64,000 bases of DNA from Tillus elongatus (GCA_964006375.1 OZ023270.1:58472288-58536287); one strand, 5' to 3'. Shown: positions 47,020 through 59,263, numbered from the stretch's first letter. The notes: generated by a model from the letters alone, not told the origin. Translations and numbers: made by a program.

Positions 47020-47240
47020 CCGCACATACATTCACACACGCATACATATACACGCCCGTGGAGGCACACACGCATATGCACTCTTACCCAACACACATAT
47101 ACACACACACAAAGTCACATACACACACACACACACAATCACACACACACACAGGCACAATCTCACACCCACACACAATCTCACACCCACACACAATCTC
47201 ACACCCACATACATTCCCGCGCGCGCGGGCGCCCACTTAC
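47020..47240. repeat. (AC)n-rich zone with 20-bp sub-repeat
   Basis: Imperfect (CA/AC)n with three copies of 'tctcacacccacacacaa'-like units at 47161-47210, ending in a 'gcgcgcgcgggcg' block. Confidence 0.8.
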
Positions 47241-47453
47241 ACGCCACACAAATACAACACTACTGCTGTTATCCCAAAAGCGCGCGTACAAGCGGTCGAC
47301 TATTAAATATCCATCTACGCACTTCACATGTGTATCTTGCCATCGTAAACTGTTTAAAGTAAGGTGGTAAACCATTCAAGAGTCGAGTACATCTGTAGGT
47401 AGGTATAGCATCTCTGTCCGAACGAAAGGTTACATCTCCTATTTCTCACCAGC

Positions 47454-48490
47454 TCAGCATGTCGTGTTTGGTAGGAAATATTGACTGTTAATAGTAGTAA
47501 TAATAGTAGATACAAGCACCGCGTAGGCGTAAAGTTGAGATAAGTCCGAAACTTGTGTCACCTCAAACAGCCTATCCGTAGGGCAAGTATTTTCCAAGTT
47601 ATAGATCAGTTTCAATATCCTTCTTTGAATTTTATTAAAACATTCCAGGTATGAAGGAGAAGCTACACCCCAGGCAATTATACCATAACGGAGATGAGGC
47701 TCCACTAACGAGATGTATACCTTTCTCAGTACTTGTACAGGTAAATAGTTTTTCAGAATTTTCATCCGATACAATAAGCTTCTGAGTTTTTTGACTGTGG
47801 CCTCAATATGATTATTCCAACGAAGGTGCTGGTCAATTAGTACTCCAAGATATTTTACACTGTCCGAATCCCCAATTCGCACCGCACCCCTTGCGGATTT
47901 AATATTCAGTTCGCTAAAGGCAGGTAAATGACTCTGATAAATTGAAAATTTCAGAAACTTCGTTTTTTGAACATTTAAACTCAAAGAGTTTTCTTCCAAC
48001 CAAGACATCATTTGTTGAAAATGATATTCTGCTAGCGCTTTGACCCCGACCCATGATCTGCCTTCGTAATAAACAACTGTATCATCCGCAAATCCTATTA
48101 CGTTTCCAGATGTATTATTTCCATATAGATACAAATCGTTGATATAGATGCAGAATAGTATAGGGCCCAGGACAGTCCCCTGTGGTATGCCACATTTCAC
48201 CTCCCTAAATGCACTTCTTACTCCCCCAATATCTACACATTGCTGTCTATCCTGCAAGTAGTTTCTAAAAAGTTCCAGGTTTATACCTCGGAAGCCTATT
48301 CTTTCTAACTTTTTGAGTAGCTGCTCATAGTCAACAGTATCAAATGCCTTCTGCAGGTCCAAGAATATACAAATAACTTTTTTATGATGGTCTAGGCCTC
48401 TAATAATTTTTGCTGATAATAATTGTATGGCCTCCTGTGTCGAAATTCCTTTTTTAAAGCCAAATTGACTGCCAAATTTAACTAACTTGT
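47454..48490 (-). pseudogene. LINE reverse transcriptase fragment, long open frame
   Basis: Reverse transcriptase of a CR1/jockey-group LINE, with an uninterrupted frame of about 345 codons. It opens in the finger region (KFGSQFGFKKGISTQEAIQL, up to about 48488). Then come CIFLDLQKAFDTVDYEQLLK, VKCGIPQGTVLGPILFCIYI and VIGFADDTVVYY with the FADD box, the thumb (VKYLGVLIDQHLRWNNHIEA) and the tail (SLVEPHLRYGIIAWGVASPS, CFNKIQRRILKLIYN). The endonuclease and ORF1 are absent because of 5' truncation. The lack of stops suggests a relatively young insertion. Confidence 0.92.
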
Positions 48491-48495
48491 TGCGT

Positions 48496-50634
48496 CGTGT
48501 CTGTATCTAAATTTAAGGTTTTGCAAAACAATTTTTTTTACACAACCACCGACACTAATTCGTTTTTAAATGATTGTATGCTACATTACTGCGATATCAA
48601 CGTTATAATTATTGGATACCATACATTTACATTGTTGTAATCAAATTGTGTTGACTGGAATGTATTTCAGTTTTATAAGAACATCTCCGATAATTTTAAC
48701 AAAAACAATTCCAAATGGCATATAGGTATAAGCTGAACAATCTAGCAGAATTTACAAAAACCACAAAAATCACAATAATTACATCTACTATTTGAACTCA
48801 AATTCTCGACATGACATCACGTTAAAGAAATGTCAATTTGTTATGGTACCACCTTTTTTATCACGCACACCTGCATTAAAATATGTAATTAGCATAATAA
48901 TTTATTACTAGTCCAATCATGTGCAAAGCCAACGTAAAAGACAAAAACCGGTACAGTATACTTGTTAGAAATCCTTAGTATGCCGATATCACGTCAGCCA
49001 CACCCTACCAAGAACACAACGAATTGTACGCACGTGACGCCACCTCTAAGCAAAACTTTCGATCAAGAAATGTGGTCATTTCAAATCAAGATATGATATT
49101 CAGACTACCTATTTTTAGGCCTATCACGCCCATGGTGTCAAGTGGTGAGTCCAATGCAACAATAACATGCTGTCGTGCAGTGGGATTTGACGTTTCATCA
49201 CAACCTCGTTACTCATATTTAAGTGCATACAGTTGTAATAAAAATGAAAAAGAATAAATTTAGTGCTGGGATCTATATTATCTGAAAAAGACAATATAGG
49301 CGTAACTTCAACCGCATTAAACTGACGTATAGAAACTTTTTGATTGCGAATGACTTTGTTTTAAGTGTGTAGTTGGACTTCTATAACGTTACTCACCACG
49401 TGACATCATAGGAGGGGGCGGGGCATATGCGCAATATCATATCTCTTCTACGTCATTATATCATGATTTCAAACACGACTTCGAAAGATAAGCGTAGAAT
49501 AGTGAATATAATGAGCTTTAATCTAAATTAACCGTGGAATTTAAATATGTAATAATACATCAATATCCTAGATAAGGTAATTTAATTAAATGCTGCGGTA
49601 AAAGTCACACACCACATATACAGTAGTTAAATAATAATAATTTGATGCGTCAACCATTTTTGAATGAAAACTTGCCAATATTGGAACAAAAGAAGCGACC
49701 CGCTTCGCTAGCCTAACCTTTGTTATCATGCTTTGTACCAGCTTATTGCCGTTATAAATAGAAGTAAGGTTTGCTTTGAAATCAGCGGTTTGTCGTCTAT
49801 AGTTTAATCTTTCATGTGAGAATGGGTAAATGTATTTATGATGTATTAAATATGGCTATGAAATAGAAGCGCCAGTCCCAGCTTAAAAGTAGCTATTTTT
49901 TTAATATTATTATAATGGCTGTGGCATCTTTGGCAATTTCCACAATCTTTTCGATATTTACTAACCATCGCAAATTTTCAAGGCAAGCTCAACTTTTCGC
50001 TGATCTGCCCAGGCATTGAACCCGGAACTGCCAGCTTTGCAGGCTAATACATAGAATCCTCGCCTATAGGTAGCTAGCTACATTTTTCATAAAATAAGTT
50101 TTGAATGTTTGCATGAAATGTTCTTCAAATTTCTATAAACCAAATAAACCCTGTCAGAATACTCTCAAATTCCACTGACTAGACTAATAAATTTTAGGCC
50201 CGTCGATAAAAACTGTAATTCAGAAACTGCTTCATATTTCAATAACAAGGAAACTTTAACAGAACTGCTTGTAAAACTTTAACAAACAAAAAAAGATTAC
50301 TTAAAAAATGCAGCATACTATCACCGTAATCTAATATTAAATATTATTTTGCAAAATATGAACACAAAGAACTAATAATTATAGATGACACCACAATAAT
50401 GTTGTCAATTAAAATCTTCAATATTTAGACGGCTACAATTTGGTTATTTATGAAGGAAGTTTTTATTTTATTTGCAAATATTTTTTTTTCGTATGTACTT
50501 TTCTATCAATGTAAGAAAAGGTTCCTTTTGTCATTAGTATAGTCAGGAAACTTATGTATTATGAGTCAGATGAAACCCTGATGTGATGTTATATTTATAG
50601 GAGGAATTAAGCACAAAGGAAAGAAAAAGAACGG
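48496..50634. other. Intergenic, unassigned
   Basis: No exon or repeat family recognised. A box-B-like 'gggttcaatgcc' on the minus strand at about 50012 is too weak to call a SINE. Confidence 0.4.
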
Positions 50635-50901
50635 CAGCATGATATAACGTGCTTCTCGCGACAGTAAAAACTTGGTTGTGAGGAGTTAATGCACAGGAAA
50701 AGTTACATTATGCTGACATGACCTTGATGTATTGCATTATTGGTTTTTCTTTCTCGTAACTTTTAAGTAGGCAAACTCATGCCAGTGCAAGTCAGTTAGC
50801 AGGATTGTTGGTAAATATCACCTCAGAAGGTCTCTTATTTTATTAAAACGGCAGTCACAACCACGTTTTTACTGTCGCGAGACGCTCGTCATTATATGAC
50901 T
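50635..50901. repeat. MITE with about 45-50 bp TIRs upstream of ALG3
   Basis: 'ctcgcgacagtaaaaacttg' and 'gttgtga' (about 50655-50681) are inverted at about 50854-50882 ('cacaaccacgtttttactgt', 'cgcgaga'). Weaker matching extends outward to 50635 and 50901 ('catgatataacg' against 'gtcatataatgacg'). About 267 bp long and non-coding. It lies 177 bp upstream of the ALG3 start codon and may overlap its promoter. Confidence 0.8.
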
Positions 50902-51077
50902 TGTGTTCTGTGGTCAAGATCTATAATACTTATTACAGATCTTGTACGTTGATTACTATGATTACATTAATAAATTGACAGTGACAGTTGACAATTAGGT
51001 GCGTAAAAATGGAGGTTAGATCGCCAATAACCCCAATAAAATTATAGTTTTTATTTTTAAATTTTTGATGCCTAGGA

Positions 51078-52589
51078 ATGGCTGCAACTAAAAATAAAAT
51101 TAAAAAAGTTTCGCAACATAACACGAAATTATGCTGGAAAAACTATTTTGATAAAAAATTCCTTTTAAAATATGTGTATGATCCCCATCATATATTGCCA
51201 ATATGTATTTTACTATTTATTTTTGAAATTGTTCTTAACCTGTTAGTCATAGAAAAAGTAAAATATACAGAGATTGACTGGATAGCATATATGCAAGAAG
51301 TAGAAGGTTTTCTAAATGGCACACTAGATTATAAAGAATTACGAGGTAAGTGTATATCATTATTTTAATCTATAGGTACAGAAATGTACGTTTTGTTAGG
51401 CAAATGTCTTACTTCATATATTTTTTGTGTTTTAGGCGATACAGGGCCCCTGGTATATCCTGCAGGCTTCGTTTATATTTATTCAATTCTGTACTATGTG
51501 ACATCACAAGGGAAGAATATTTATGTGGCACAATACATATTTTTAATAATATATTTAACACAGACTTTACTAAATTACCGAATATTACGGAAGACTGCAA
51601 AGATACCTCCATATGCCTTAGTTATAGCTACACTTACCTCTTATCGAATCCATTCGATATATGTATTAAGATTATTTAATGACCCAGTAGCTATATTACT
51701 TTTCTATATTAGTTTGAACTTATTTATATCTGACTGGTGGGTTTTGGGAAGCATATTTTATTCATTGGCGGTATCAGTTAAGATGAATATACTCCTTTAT
51801 GCACCTTGTTTATTAATATTCTATTTAACTAACCTAACATACTTTGAAACAGCATTAAATTTGTTTTCATGTGCCCTTATACAATTAGTTTTAGGTTTTC
51901 CATTCTTATATAGCAATCTTTGGTCTTATGTCAAAGGTAGCTTTGATTTAGGGCGAATTTTCGAACACAGATGGACTGTAAATTATAGATTTTTGTCAAG
52001 AGAAATATTTGAAAATCGGTATTTTCATATATCACTCCTAGTCTTGCATATATCTCTTCTCTTACTATTTGTTCCTATATTTAAAAGATACTTAAGTAGT
52101 TATGCAAAGTTAAATCTTGTTACTACACAATTGAAAGAACAATTAAGGAGTGAAAGGCAAAAGCATGAAGAGCGAGCCAGAAAAGAAAATGAAAAATTAA
52201 CTAAACAGCAAAAGGCTTTCTTGGAGATGTTTGAAAAGCAGCTAAACCCAGGTGGTATGCAGAAAGAACCAACTGTTGAAGATGAGAATAGGAAGCTTGA
52301 AGATAGAATGAGTAAAGTGTCTCAGTTATTGGTTTTGCCTTTCTTTGTAACTAATTTTATTGGAATAGTGTGTGCCCGATCCTTACATTATCAGTTTTAT
52401 TGTTGGTACTTTCATAGTTTATTGTACTTAGTGTTTAGTACTGATTATAAAAAGCCATTTTTGTTTTTACTGTTAGGTCTAATAGAATTATGTTGGAATG
52501 TCTATCCCAGTACAATATTCTCTAGTACATTATTACATGGTTGTCATATTATTTTGTTGTTTGGACTGTACAAGAATATGAGACAATAA
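51078..52589 (+). CDS. ALG3: ALG3, Dol-P-Man:Man5GlcNAc2-PP-Dol alpha-1,3-mannosyltransferase
   Basis: ER-membrane enzyme that adds the first lumenal mannose, from dolichyl-phosphate mannose, to Man5GlcNAc2-PP-dolichol in N-glycan precursor assembly; the Drosophila homologue is l(2)not/Not56. Exon 1 is 51078-51345 and exon 2 is 51436-52589, with a 90-bp intron ('gtaagt' to 'tttag') splitting a Gly codon. The product is 473 aa. Near the N-terminus ALG3 hallmarks follow one another: TEIDWIAYMQEVEGFLNGTL, then [35 protein letters not shown] and VSVKMNILLYAPCLLI follow, and near the C-terminus FVTNFIGIVCARSLHYQFYC and ELCWNVYPSTIFSS. Multiple hydrophobic segments. Residues about 310-385 are a charged Lys/Glu-rich, coiled-coil-like stretch longer than the equivalent loop I recall in vertebrate ALG3. 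'aataaa' overlaps the stop. Confidence 0.95.
51346..51435 (+). other. ALG3 intron 1
   Basis: 90 bp, 'gtaagt' to 'gttttag', and the only intron. It contains a stop in the exon 1 frame, so splicing is required. Confidence 0.92.
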
Positions 52590-53189
52590 ATGAAATTTGA
52601 ATATATGATTGTATTATTTATATTTTAATAATTTATTGCTTGGTGGAGTAGCTTCTAAGTAATGTAGATAATAAATATAATTTATTCATTATGTGCAAAA
52701 ACTATGTTGGTATAGGTTAGTTTCTTAGCTTAAAGAGTGTTCTTAATTTATTCTTTAACAATCTATTTTATTGGCAGTATCATTAGGCTTGTCAAACTTC
52801 AAATTATAAATATATGTGCATGAAGGCAATAAGTGGTAAAAAAAAGCTCCCGACGTTGAGACAACAGAGCAAATGCCAACTAACTGGACTTCATAGTCCC
52901 ATGGTCAAGAGTGACCGCTAGGCATTTTCTCTAATTAATTAACTTTACAACTTATCTGTCTTGTCGCAGGTTCCTTGACCATCATTGAAATTACCAATTA
53001 CATAAAACCAGGGTATGGGTTGGCCACTAACAAACCCCCATCATCGGAATACCAGACTTTCAGAGCCCAAAGGAATTATATTTGACCAGACTCAAAAGTT
53101 CCTTAATCAAAGTTTTCACCAATAAACCAAACTTTGACTCCAGTCATAAAATTACAGAAAGATCTCTGGAAATATTAGACGGACTGAAT
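52590..53189. other. ALG3 3' flank, unassigned
   Basis: Further 'aataaa'-type signals near 52668. The rest is unassigned. Confidence 0.4.
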
Positions 53190-54098
53190 TTTGATGTTTA
53201 TTATAATATTTATTCTGGCACAAAAAACATGTCATACAGTATGTACAATATTACAACAAACAAATGAAATAAACACAGTACAAATAAAGTGCATTAAAAC
53301 ATACATAATACAGATAGAACAAAAACGTAAAATTCAGACAATACATAGAACAGTTTAAAACCTATTAAAATATTCTGTGACAGAATAGAGGGCATGTTGG
53401 CTTAAAATCATCCTCGCCTCTTTCTTGAAGGACTCCATTGGTGTGCTCTTCAACACCTCTGGAAGCTTGTTATAAATTCTTATACAGTCATAACTTACAG
53501 CTTGTTGTCATGAAAATTGGCATGCCTCAAGAACTGAGCCGTCCCACTGTGTATATAAAGCAAGCAAGATAATATGTAAGACAAAGGGATGGTAGGTACC
53601 CTTGTCCTCTCAAACAACGGTCACGAAACCCAGAAGAAGTGAGTACCCTCAACGCTCTTTCTACATGACAAAAACATCCTCCATTTCCGAATGCCCTCCC
53701 TATATCAAAATACCGTACGTAGCTATACTGTGAAAATTCGAATAATATGCTGTTTTTGCAGTCTTAAACCCAGCTATTTGAACAATCCTCCTCAACAAAA
53801 ATATTGATCTTGAAAGCCGCATCTTTAATATCTCGACATTGTCCCTCCAATTTAGGCATTCATTGAATATTATTCCCAACAGTCGTGCTCGTTGAGGATT
53901 TGGATTATAAATTGTAGATACAGTGAGTATTGATGTATTTCCTTCATTTAATTTATTTGATTTGAACCATGACTTTGCTTCATCTAGAGTGGAGTTTGTC
54001 TTTTCTTCAAGCATTATATGATCCCTCTGAATGTTGAGAAAGGTCTTATCATCTGCCAAGAGGCAAACATCATCTGATCTTATAGACACAGGCAAATC

Positions 54099-54163
<65 letters not shown>

Positions 54164-54205
54164 TTTTCGTGACGGTAATAGTGTTATTTTCTTAAAAAAT
54201 TCAGT

Positions 54206-54300
<95 letters not shown>

Positions 54301-55960
54301 AAATAATAATGGTCCCACCAAAATAGAACCCTGTGGGACGCCACTTTTGATTTCCCTCCAGTTTGATGCTTTACCTTCAGATCTAATTATCTGTTTCCTG
54401 TTACTAAGGTATGATTTTAGCAGAGAGTGAGCAACACCGCAGAAACCATAACAGTATAGTTTATCAAGCGAAACACTGTGAGAGACACTGTCAAAGGCTT
54501 TACTCAAATCGCATAAAACGAGTTGAGCCAGGCAACCATTCTCAAAAGCCTCTGTTATTTTATTTACAATCTGGGCCAGTACTGAGGTGGTAGATCTATT
54601 TTTCTTAAAACCATGCTGACATTCTGTCAGCAAAACATCAAGATATGCACATAGTCTGTTTTTTAGAATTGCTTCAAACACTTTAGATATCACTGGCAAA
54701 ATTGATATAGGTCTGTAGTTTCCCATGGTAAGAGTGTCACCTCCCTAATGTATGGCAATGACTTCTGCCAGTTTCAATGAGTGTGGAAAATATCCCTCTT
54801 GGAAATATCTGTTTATGACAAACGTCAGTGAAAACAACAGTCTTCAAGAAACTAACACTCATACCATGTACATCTTCGGTCTTCTTATTTTTAAGTGCAA
54901 GTACGGCCGTAAGCACCTCTTGGGTGGTAACTTCCTCCACAAAAAAAGCATTTGGAAATGTTGGTAACAAAACCACTTTTATTGGCATTTTTGTGACATT
55001 GTGGTCCCTGGTGCACCAACACTGATGAAACACTTGTTTAGATTTTCAATATTAATTTCCATTGGAATATTTGTTGTTTGCTGCATATTTTGATTTGACT
55101 CCCTCCTTATTGTCCCCTGCGGATTTCTGTTTATTACTCGCATTTAGCATACATTTTTGAATATTTGACCTTTTGCTTTCCATTATGGCTTCAACATATA
55201 AGTTCTTATAAATTTTGTATGCACTCCATGTCTCATCCTCTCTTGCCCTTGCGATTGTATACAGAGCATCCAGTGCATTTTTCATTAAATTGATTTCTTC
55301 ACTTGCACATTATGTTTGATATTGTGTAGATTTCCTTATATTTTTTTCAGGGCATGTTTCATTAAATACTGACAGAAAGATACTCTCGAAGTACCCATAG
55401 CAATAACCAGCCGACGCAGTTCATCAAAGACCACTCCAATCAACTGCAGAGACCTGTCTGACAAAACAATCAATGTTTTCTGGACCCATCTGCCGAGTTT
55501 TCATATAAAAACACTCTCTTTGTGATCCACCTGTATAGAAGGTCAGCATTTGGCACAGATGATTAGCAAGATGAAGGTTAACTGTGTTATGCTGTAACAT
55601 GGTTATAGGATTATTTGTTAAGATGTTATCAATACAGGTCTGTCTCTCTTGTTTCACGACTTGGAGTACTAAAAACGCTAGGCATGCCATAAGTGGAGAT
55701 CTATAAACTGTCATCACGATTAAGTTGAGGTCTATCAGAAATGCTGCACTCAGTTCTATGTCTTTCAATGCACATTCTTTCTTTATGTCCCGGCGAAGCT
55801 TCACACACACCATCAGCAGCACAATATATTACAGCATGTTCTAATTTTATTTGGGGTGTCCAACATTTTTCATGGATTCTATTTTCGTAACTTGTTGGAA
55901 GGGTCAGTGAGTTAAGGGCTTTGTGTAATATTATCATTTGTATTTTGTTTTACTCTGTAT
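53190..55960 (-). pseudogene. LINE (endonuclease and RT), decayed and split by (TA)n
   Basis: Minus-strand non-LTR element. The endonuclease is partly deleted: CALKDIELSAAFLIDLNLIV and TVYRSP, then ERQTCIDNILTNNPI and ANHLCQML (55424-55822). The linker is at 54737-55285 (EEVTTQEVLTAVLALKNKKT). The RT (54205-54726) has MGNYRPISILPVISKVFEAI, QHGFKKNRSTTSVLAQIVNK, VLCDLSKAFDSVSHS and [17 protein letters not shown]. It is then cut by two (TA)n tracts at 54102-54298 and resumes with VCLLADDKTFL (LADD box), SWFKSNKLNEGNTSI and LLGIIFNECLNWRDN (53700-54095). A C-terminal tail with IYNKLPEVL is near 53460. Frames are broken at several points. Confidence 0.85.
54102..54298. repeat. Two (TA)n tracts inside an RT gene
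   Basis: (TA)n at about 54102-54161 and 54211-54298 are separated by 50 bp of non-LINE sequence ('aagttttcgtgacggtaata'). They lie exactly between the PQG box and the LADD box of the reverse transcriptase. Confidence 0.92.
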
Positions 55961-56220
55961 AATTTCTTCACATACTTATGGCTGATATTGTTTATTCTGG
56001 TGATTGTAATGTTGTGCTTAAGCATTATTTTCTATCTAATTATCAGAACACGCTTCTAATTAAGCAGTTAATTAAATATCACATAACAAAATACAAATAA
56101 TATAAATATTTTCGCCGTGAAATATTTTTCAAGGAATTTATATTTAACTAACATGTATTTCATATTTATTATCTTATCGCTCTTGATAAGGCCAATAAAA
56201 TTCCAATCGACGCAGAGATT
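55961..56220. other. Unassigned sequence
   Basis: Nothing recognised. Confidence 0.4.
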
Positions 56221-57480
56221 TTTACCTGCTCCCAAAATCATATAAAAGGGGATACTGCATGAGGCAGAGAGTAGTGGTGGTTCTGCCAATAAGCCTGCAA
56301 CAGTGAACAGTCACCAATCCGTCCAAGTCCGTACGGATTCCGCTTTCCATCAGATCGCACCAGGTTTGGCTTATTTCCTTGTACAGAAATATTTTTATAG
56401 GTACGAAATTATCAGCTTTAATTAACTGATATTTTGTAGCCAATTTTCATACATTCAAGTTTCCGAAGCTCAATCAAATTTTAGCAATTGGGATAGTTCA
56501 GTATTGTGCTACCTATCGCTGTACTTCTATATTGTCCTGTATGTTACAGTATCTTGTATTATTTTTCTGGTAATGCTGAGGATTCACAGCTAACTTAAAT
56601 AATCGAGATATTCGCATCTTAGATTGATCCTGAGGATTCACAGCCTATCTAGGTCACTCTTAAGGAACATGTCCATTGTCAGTCGCCTCCCTGAACTTTG
56701 TCTAGATCCTAGCTTTCCGCCCGCTACATTAGGAACTCTGTGTTATTTTGGTAAAGACGTTGAGGATGCATAGCTCACTAAAGTAATCAAGATGTTCCTA
56801 GTTTGACCCTAGCGGGGTTGCCGAGGATGCACAATCCACATAGGTCGTCCAGGAACTTATATCCCACCTCTTCCTTGTTAAACTTTCCATCCTGTGTGCA
56901 AGTTGTTTTGACAGATCTTGGTAATAACACGTTTGGCATTCGCTGTGTGTTTCTTACTTGCCGTATCCTCGCTTATGTAAACCACCGCTCATACCATATA
57001 TACTGTACTGACTCCGTATGCTTCATCAAAAGCTATCTCTAACCGTTATATAGACAGATGACTTCCAGCTAATGTTATTATCCACATCACTTGTATATAG
57101 TTTCTAAATATTCTTTTGTAAATAGTTTCTTGCATAAAATATAACCAGGTTGGATAAATAATGGCATTACCTAATTCATCTCTAACCCCTAACCTTTAGC
57201 CACAAAATCTGCTTCGTCTTTTAATAAGACATAAGACAGCAGTGGTCAGATCATGTCGAGTTAGCGATTAAAGACCGCTTACTAGGGGGTCATCAGTTTA
57301 GCCGACATCACCTAAAGGCTACTGAACCCTTCTCCACAGAGTTACACAGGTACTTTGATCATTACATTCGTCAGAGTTAAGTGAAGAGGTTGCAGACATC
57401 CTCAGCAGGGAGCAAACCCTCGAAAATCTGGTGCCTGAGATCCTCCAATCAAAACGGTCAATCCGTTGCACCTAAAAATG
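56221..57480 (+). other. Possible LTR-retroelement remnant
   Basis: A strong TATA box 'tataaaagggg' at about 56241 is followed by GC-richer leader-like sequence, repeats at 56573-56855, and a 'tggtgcctgagatcctccaa' block at about 57430 that could be read as a primer-binding site. No gag or pol and no second LTR were found, so this is only a hypothesis. Confidence 0.25.
56573..56855 (+). repeat. Direct repeat, period about 186 bp
   Basis: Each unit carries 'gaggatt/gcacagct' twice: 'tgaggattcacagctaac' (56578) and 'tgaggattcacagcctat' (56631), then 'tgaggatgcatagctcac' (56761) and 'cgaggatgcacaatccac' (56822), the second of each pair followed by a 'taggtc' block. Confidence 0.7.
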
Positions 57481-58021
57481 GTCTGCAAACAAAGACTTCG
57501 TCACAATGTATACGAATTTATATTGTAATTGTAAAATGAATAAATAAATAATCTGTATAACCAATAGCACTGACAGTAGCTAGCTATAAGGTGTGATTTT
57601 CAGTAAAACATAAGTAAGCAGCAGTTGACTGTATGGGTCTTCCTAGGCTAGCGATCCCCAACAAAATCTGTTCGTGCTCGAGCACTTTGAAAAAAATGGT
57701 CGCCTTTTTTACGGAAAAAAACTGGACATGTCTCAACTACATATTGTGCCATAAAATTAACAGTTTTCTTAAATCACTATTTAATTTATCCTTACATTTT
57801 TTAACACCCAAAAAATCTTGTCACGAGCCGCCCCTGAACCCACTGTAAACCCAACCAAAATATCTGCCTCTAAGAACCTGTCTGATCTCTTCACAGACAC
57901 ATATGTCGCCTAAGTTCAGGACATTACTATCTTATCTAATAAAAAATCTATTAGAGAAATATATTCAATATATTATTTTTTAGTATGTTTATGGAAGAAT
58001 TCATTATATGCTGAAACATTC
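57481..58021. other. Unassigned sequence
   Basis: Nothing recognised. Confidence 0.4.
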
Positions 58022-58091
58022 ATAATTTTGACAAACTACTGTGTGTAAATAATCTATATATTTATTATTTCCTTTGTAGCTATGATAACAA
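58022..58091 (+). repeat. Long target-site duplication, left copy
   Basis: 'ataattttgacaaactactg' through 'tatgataacaa'. Repeated directly at 59205-59263 apart from an 11-bp indel ('ctatatattta') and single changes. The two copies flank the LINE exactly. Confidence 0.88.
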
Positions 58092-58097
58092 TAAAAT

Positions 58098-59204
58098 ACT
58101 GGCCTATGGCCTACCACCAAAACTCTGTACGTGGACAGCAAATTTCCTCTCCAACCGGAGCATTTCTGTTGTCATGGATGGCCATTCCTCTAAACTGTAT
58201 CCAATTAATGCAGGAGTTCCTCAAGGTTCAGCTTTAGCCCCTACTTTGTTTCTTCTCCACATCAATGACCTCCTGTCTAGCACATCCAACCCAGTTCACA
58301 GTTACGCGGACGACAGCACTCTCCACTCAAATATACAATATTCTAAGCCTGTCTCTTTAGCCCAATTAGATGAGAATCGCAGACTCATGGAGGGTTCTGT
58401 CTCCGTGGATCTCCAAAAAATATTAGATTAAGGAAGTAGAAATCTTGTACAATTCAACCCCACCAAATCAGTCTTGCTTTCTTTCTCATAAGAGATACAC
58501 CAGCCCTAGACCCATCACAATAAACAACCAAGTTATTTAAAGTAATGAGTCCTTTTCACTTGTTGGCATTTCTGTGGATCGAAATCTCAATTGGCACCAA
58601 CATGTCACATCAATTGCAGAAGCGGCTGCTAAGAAATTAGGTTTCCTCTTCCGGACTCGCAAATGCTTTTCACCAGCTAATCTCTATACCTTACAAATAA
58701 GACCAAACCTCGAATACTGCTCCCACATCGAGGGTGCCGCTGCTGCTTCTACACTTGCTATCCTGGACTCCATTCAGAAGAGAGCTATATGTCTCATCGG
58801 TGACCCTACCCTCACCCAAAGGCTGCCATCACTTGCCCACCGACGTGCTGTTGGTGACCTCTTTCTCTTTTATAGATATCTGCACGGGCACTGCTCAGAT
58901 GAGCTTTCCTCCATAGTTCCCCCACCTGCTGCCGCCAACAGATCTACCAGGGGAACAGAGCGAATGCACCCGTTTACTGTCCAGGTCACCAGACATAGAA
59001 CATCTTGTTATGCCCGCTCTTTTGTCCCGAGGACTTCCAAGTTGTGGAATTCATTGCTGGCACATGTTTTTCCTTCTCCCCCGAACCTCCAAACCTTCAA
59101 GTCCAGAATTAACATGTTGCCTTTTTCCTCCTTGTCAACACCCACGGTACGATACTATTTAGGCTGTAAGCCCTCGTGGTGTGTTGTTGAAATTTAAAAA
59201 AATA
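58098..59204 (+). pseudogene. LINE reverse transcriptase, copy 3 (5'-truncated)
   Basis: Closest relatives are the LINEs at 32.4 and 40 kb. It starts within the RT palm ('ggcctatggcctaccaccaa'). It has GVPQGSALAPTLFLLHIND and HSYADDST (58174-58431), a stop TAA at 58429, a small deletion near 58470, then NLNWHQHVTSIAEAAAKKLG and a tail with [20 protein letters not shown] (58574-59197). The 3' UTR 'ctgtaagccctcgtggtgtg' ends in an A-rich tail at about 59204. The ends are defined by the long duplication at 58022-58091 and 59205-59263. Confidence 0.92.
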
Positions 59205-59263
59205 ATAATTTTGACAAACTACTGTGTGTAAATAAATTATTTCCTTTGTAGCTATGATAACAA
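59205..59263 (+). repeat. Long target-site duplication, right copy
   Basis: Partner of 58022-58091, directly after the LINE tail. Confidence 0.88.

Larger units (their letters stand above)
46802..48495 (-). mobile_element. LINE fragment with (TAA)n-type 3' tail
   Basis: A 5'-truncated non-LTR element on the minus strand. Its 3' end is an 'aataataatataataatata' microsatellite tail at about 46805-46828. About 630 bp of 3' UTR includes an (AC)n-rich, locally GC-rich zone at 47020-47240. The RT frame follows upstream. Confidence 0.8.

Noticed and set aside
47032..47247. Val/Cys-rich 71-codon frame
   Set aside because: It is the reverse translation of an (AC)n-rich zone in the LINE 3' region.
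49990..50060. tRNA or SINE on the minus strand
   Set aside because: Only a loose box-B match ('gggttcaatgcc') and no fitting box A or cloverleaf.
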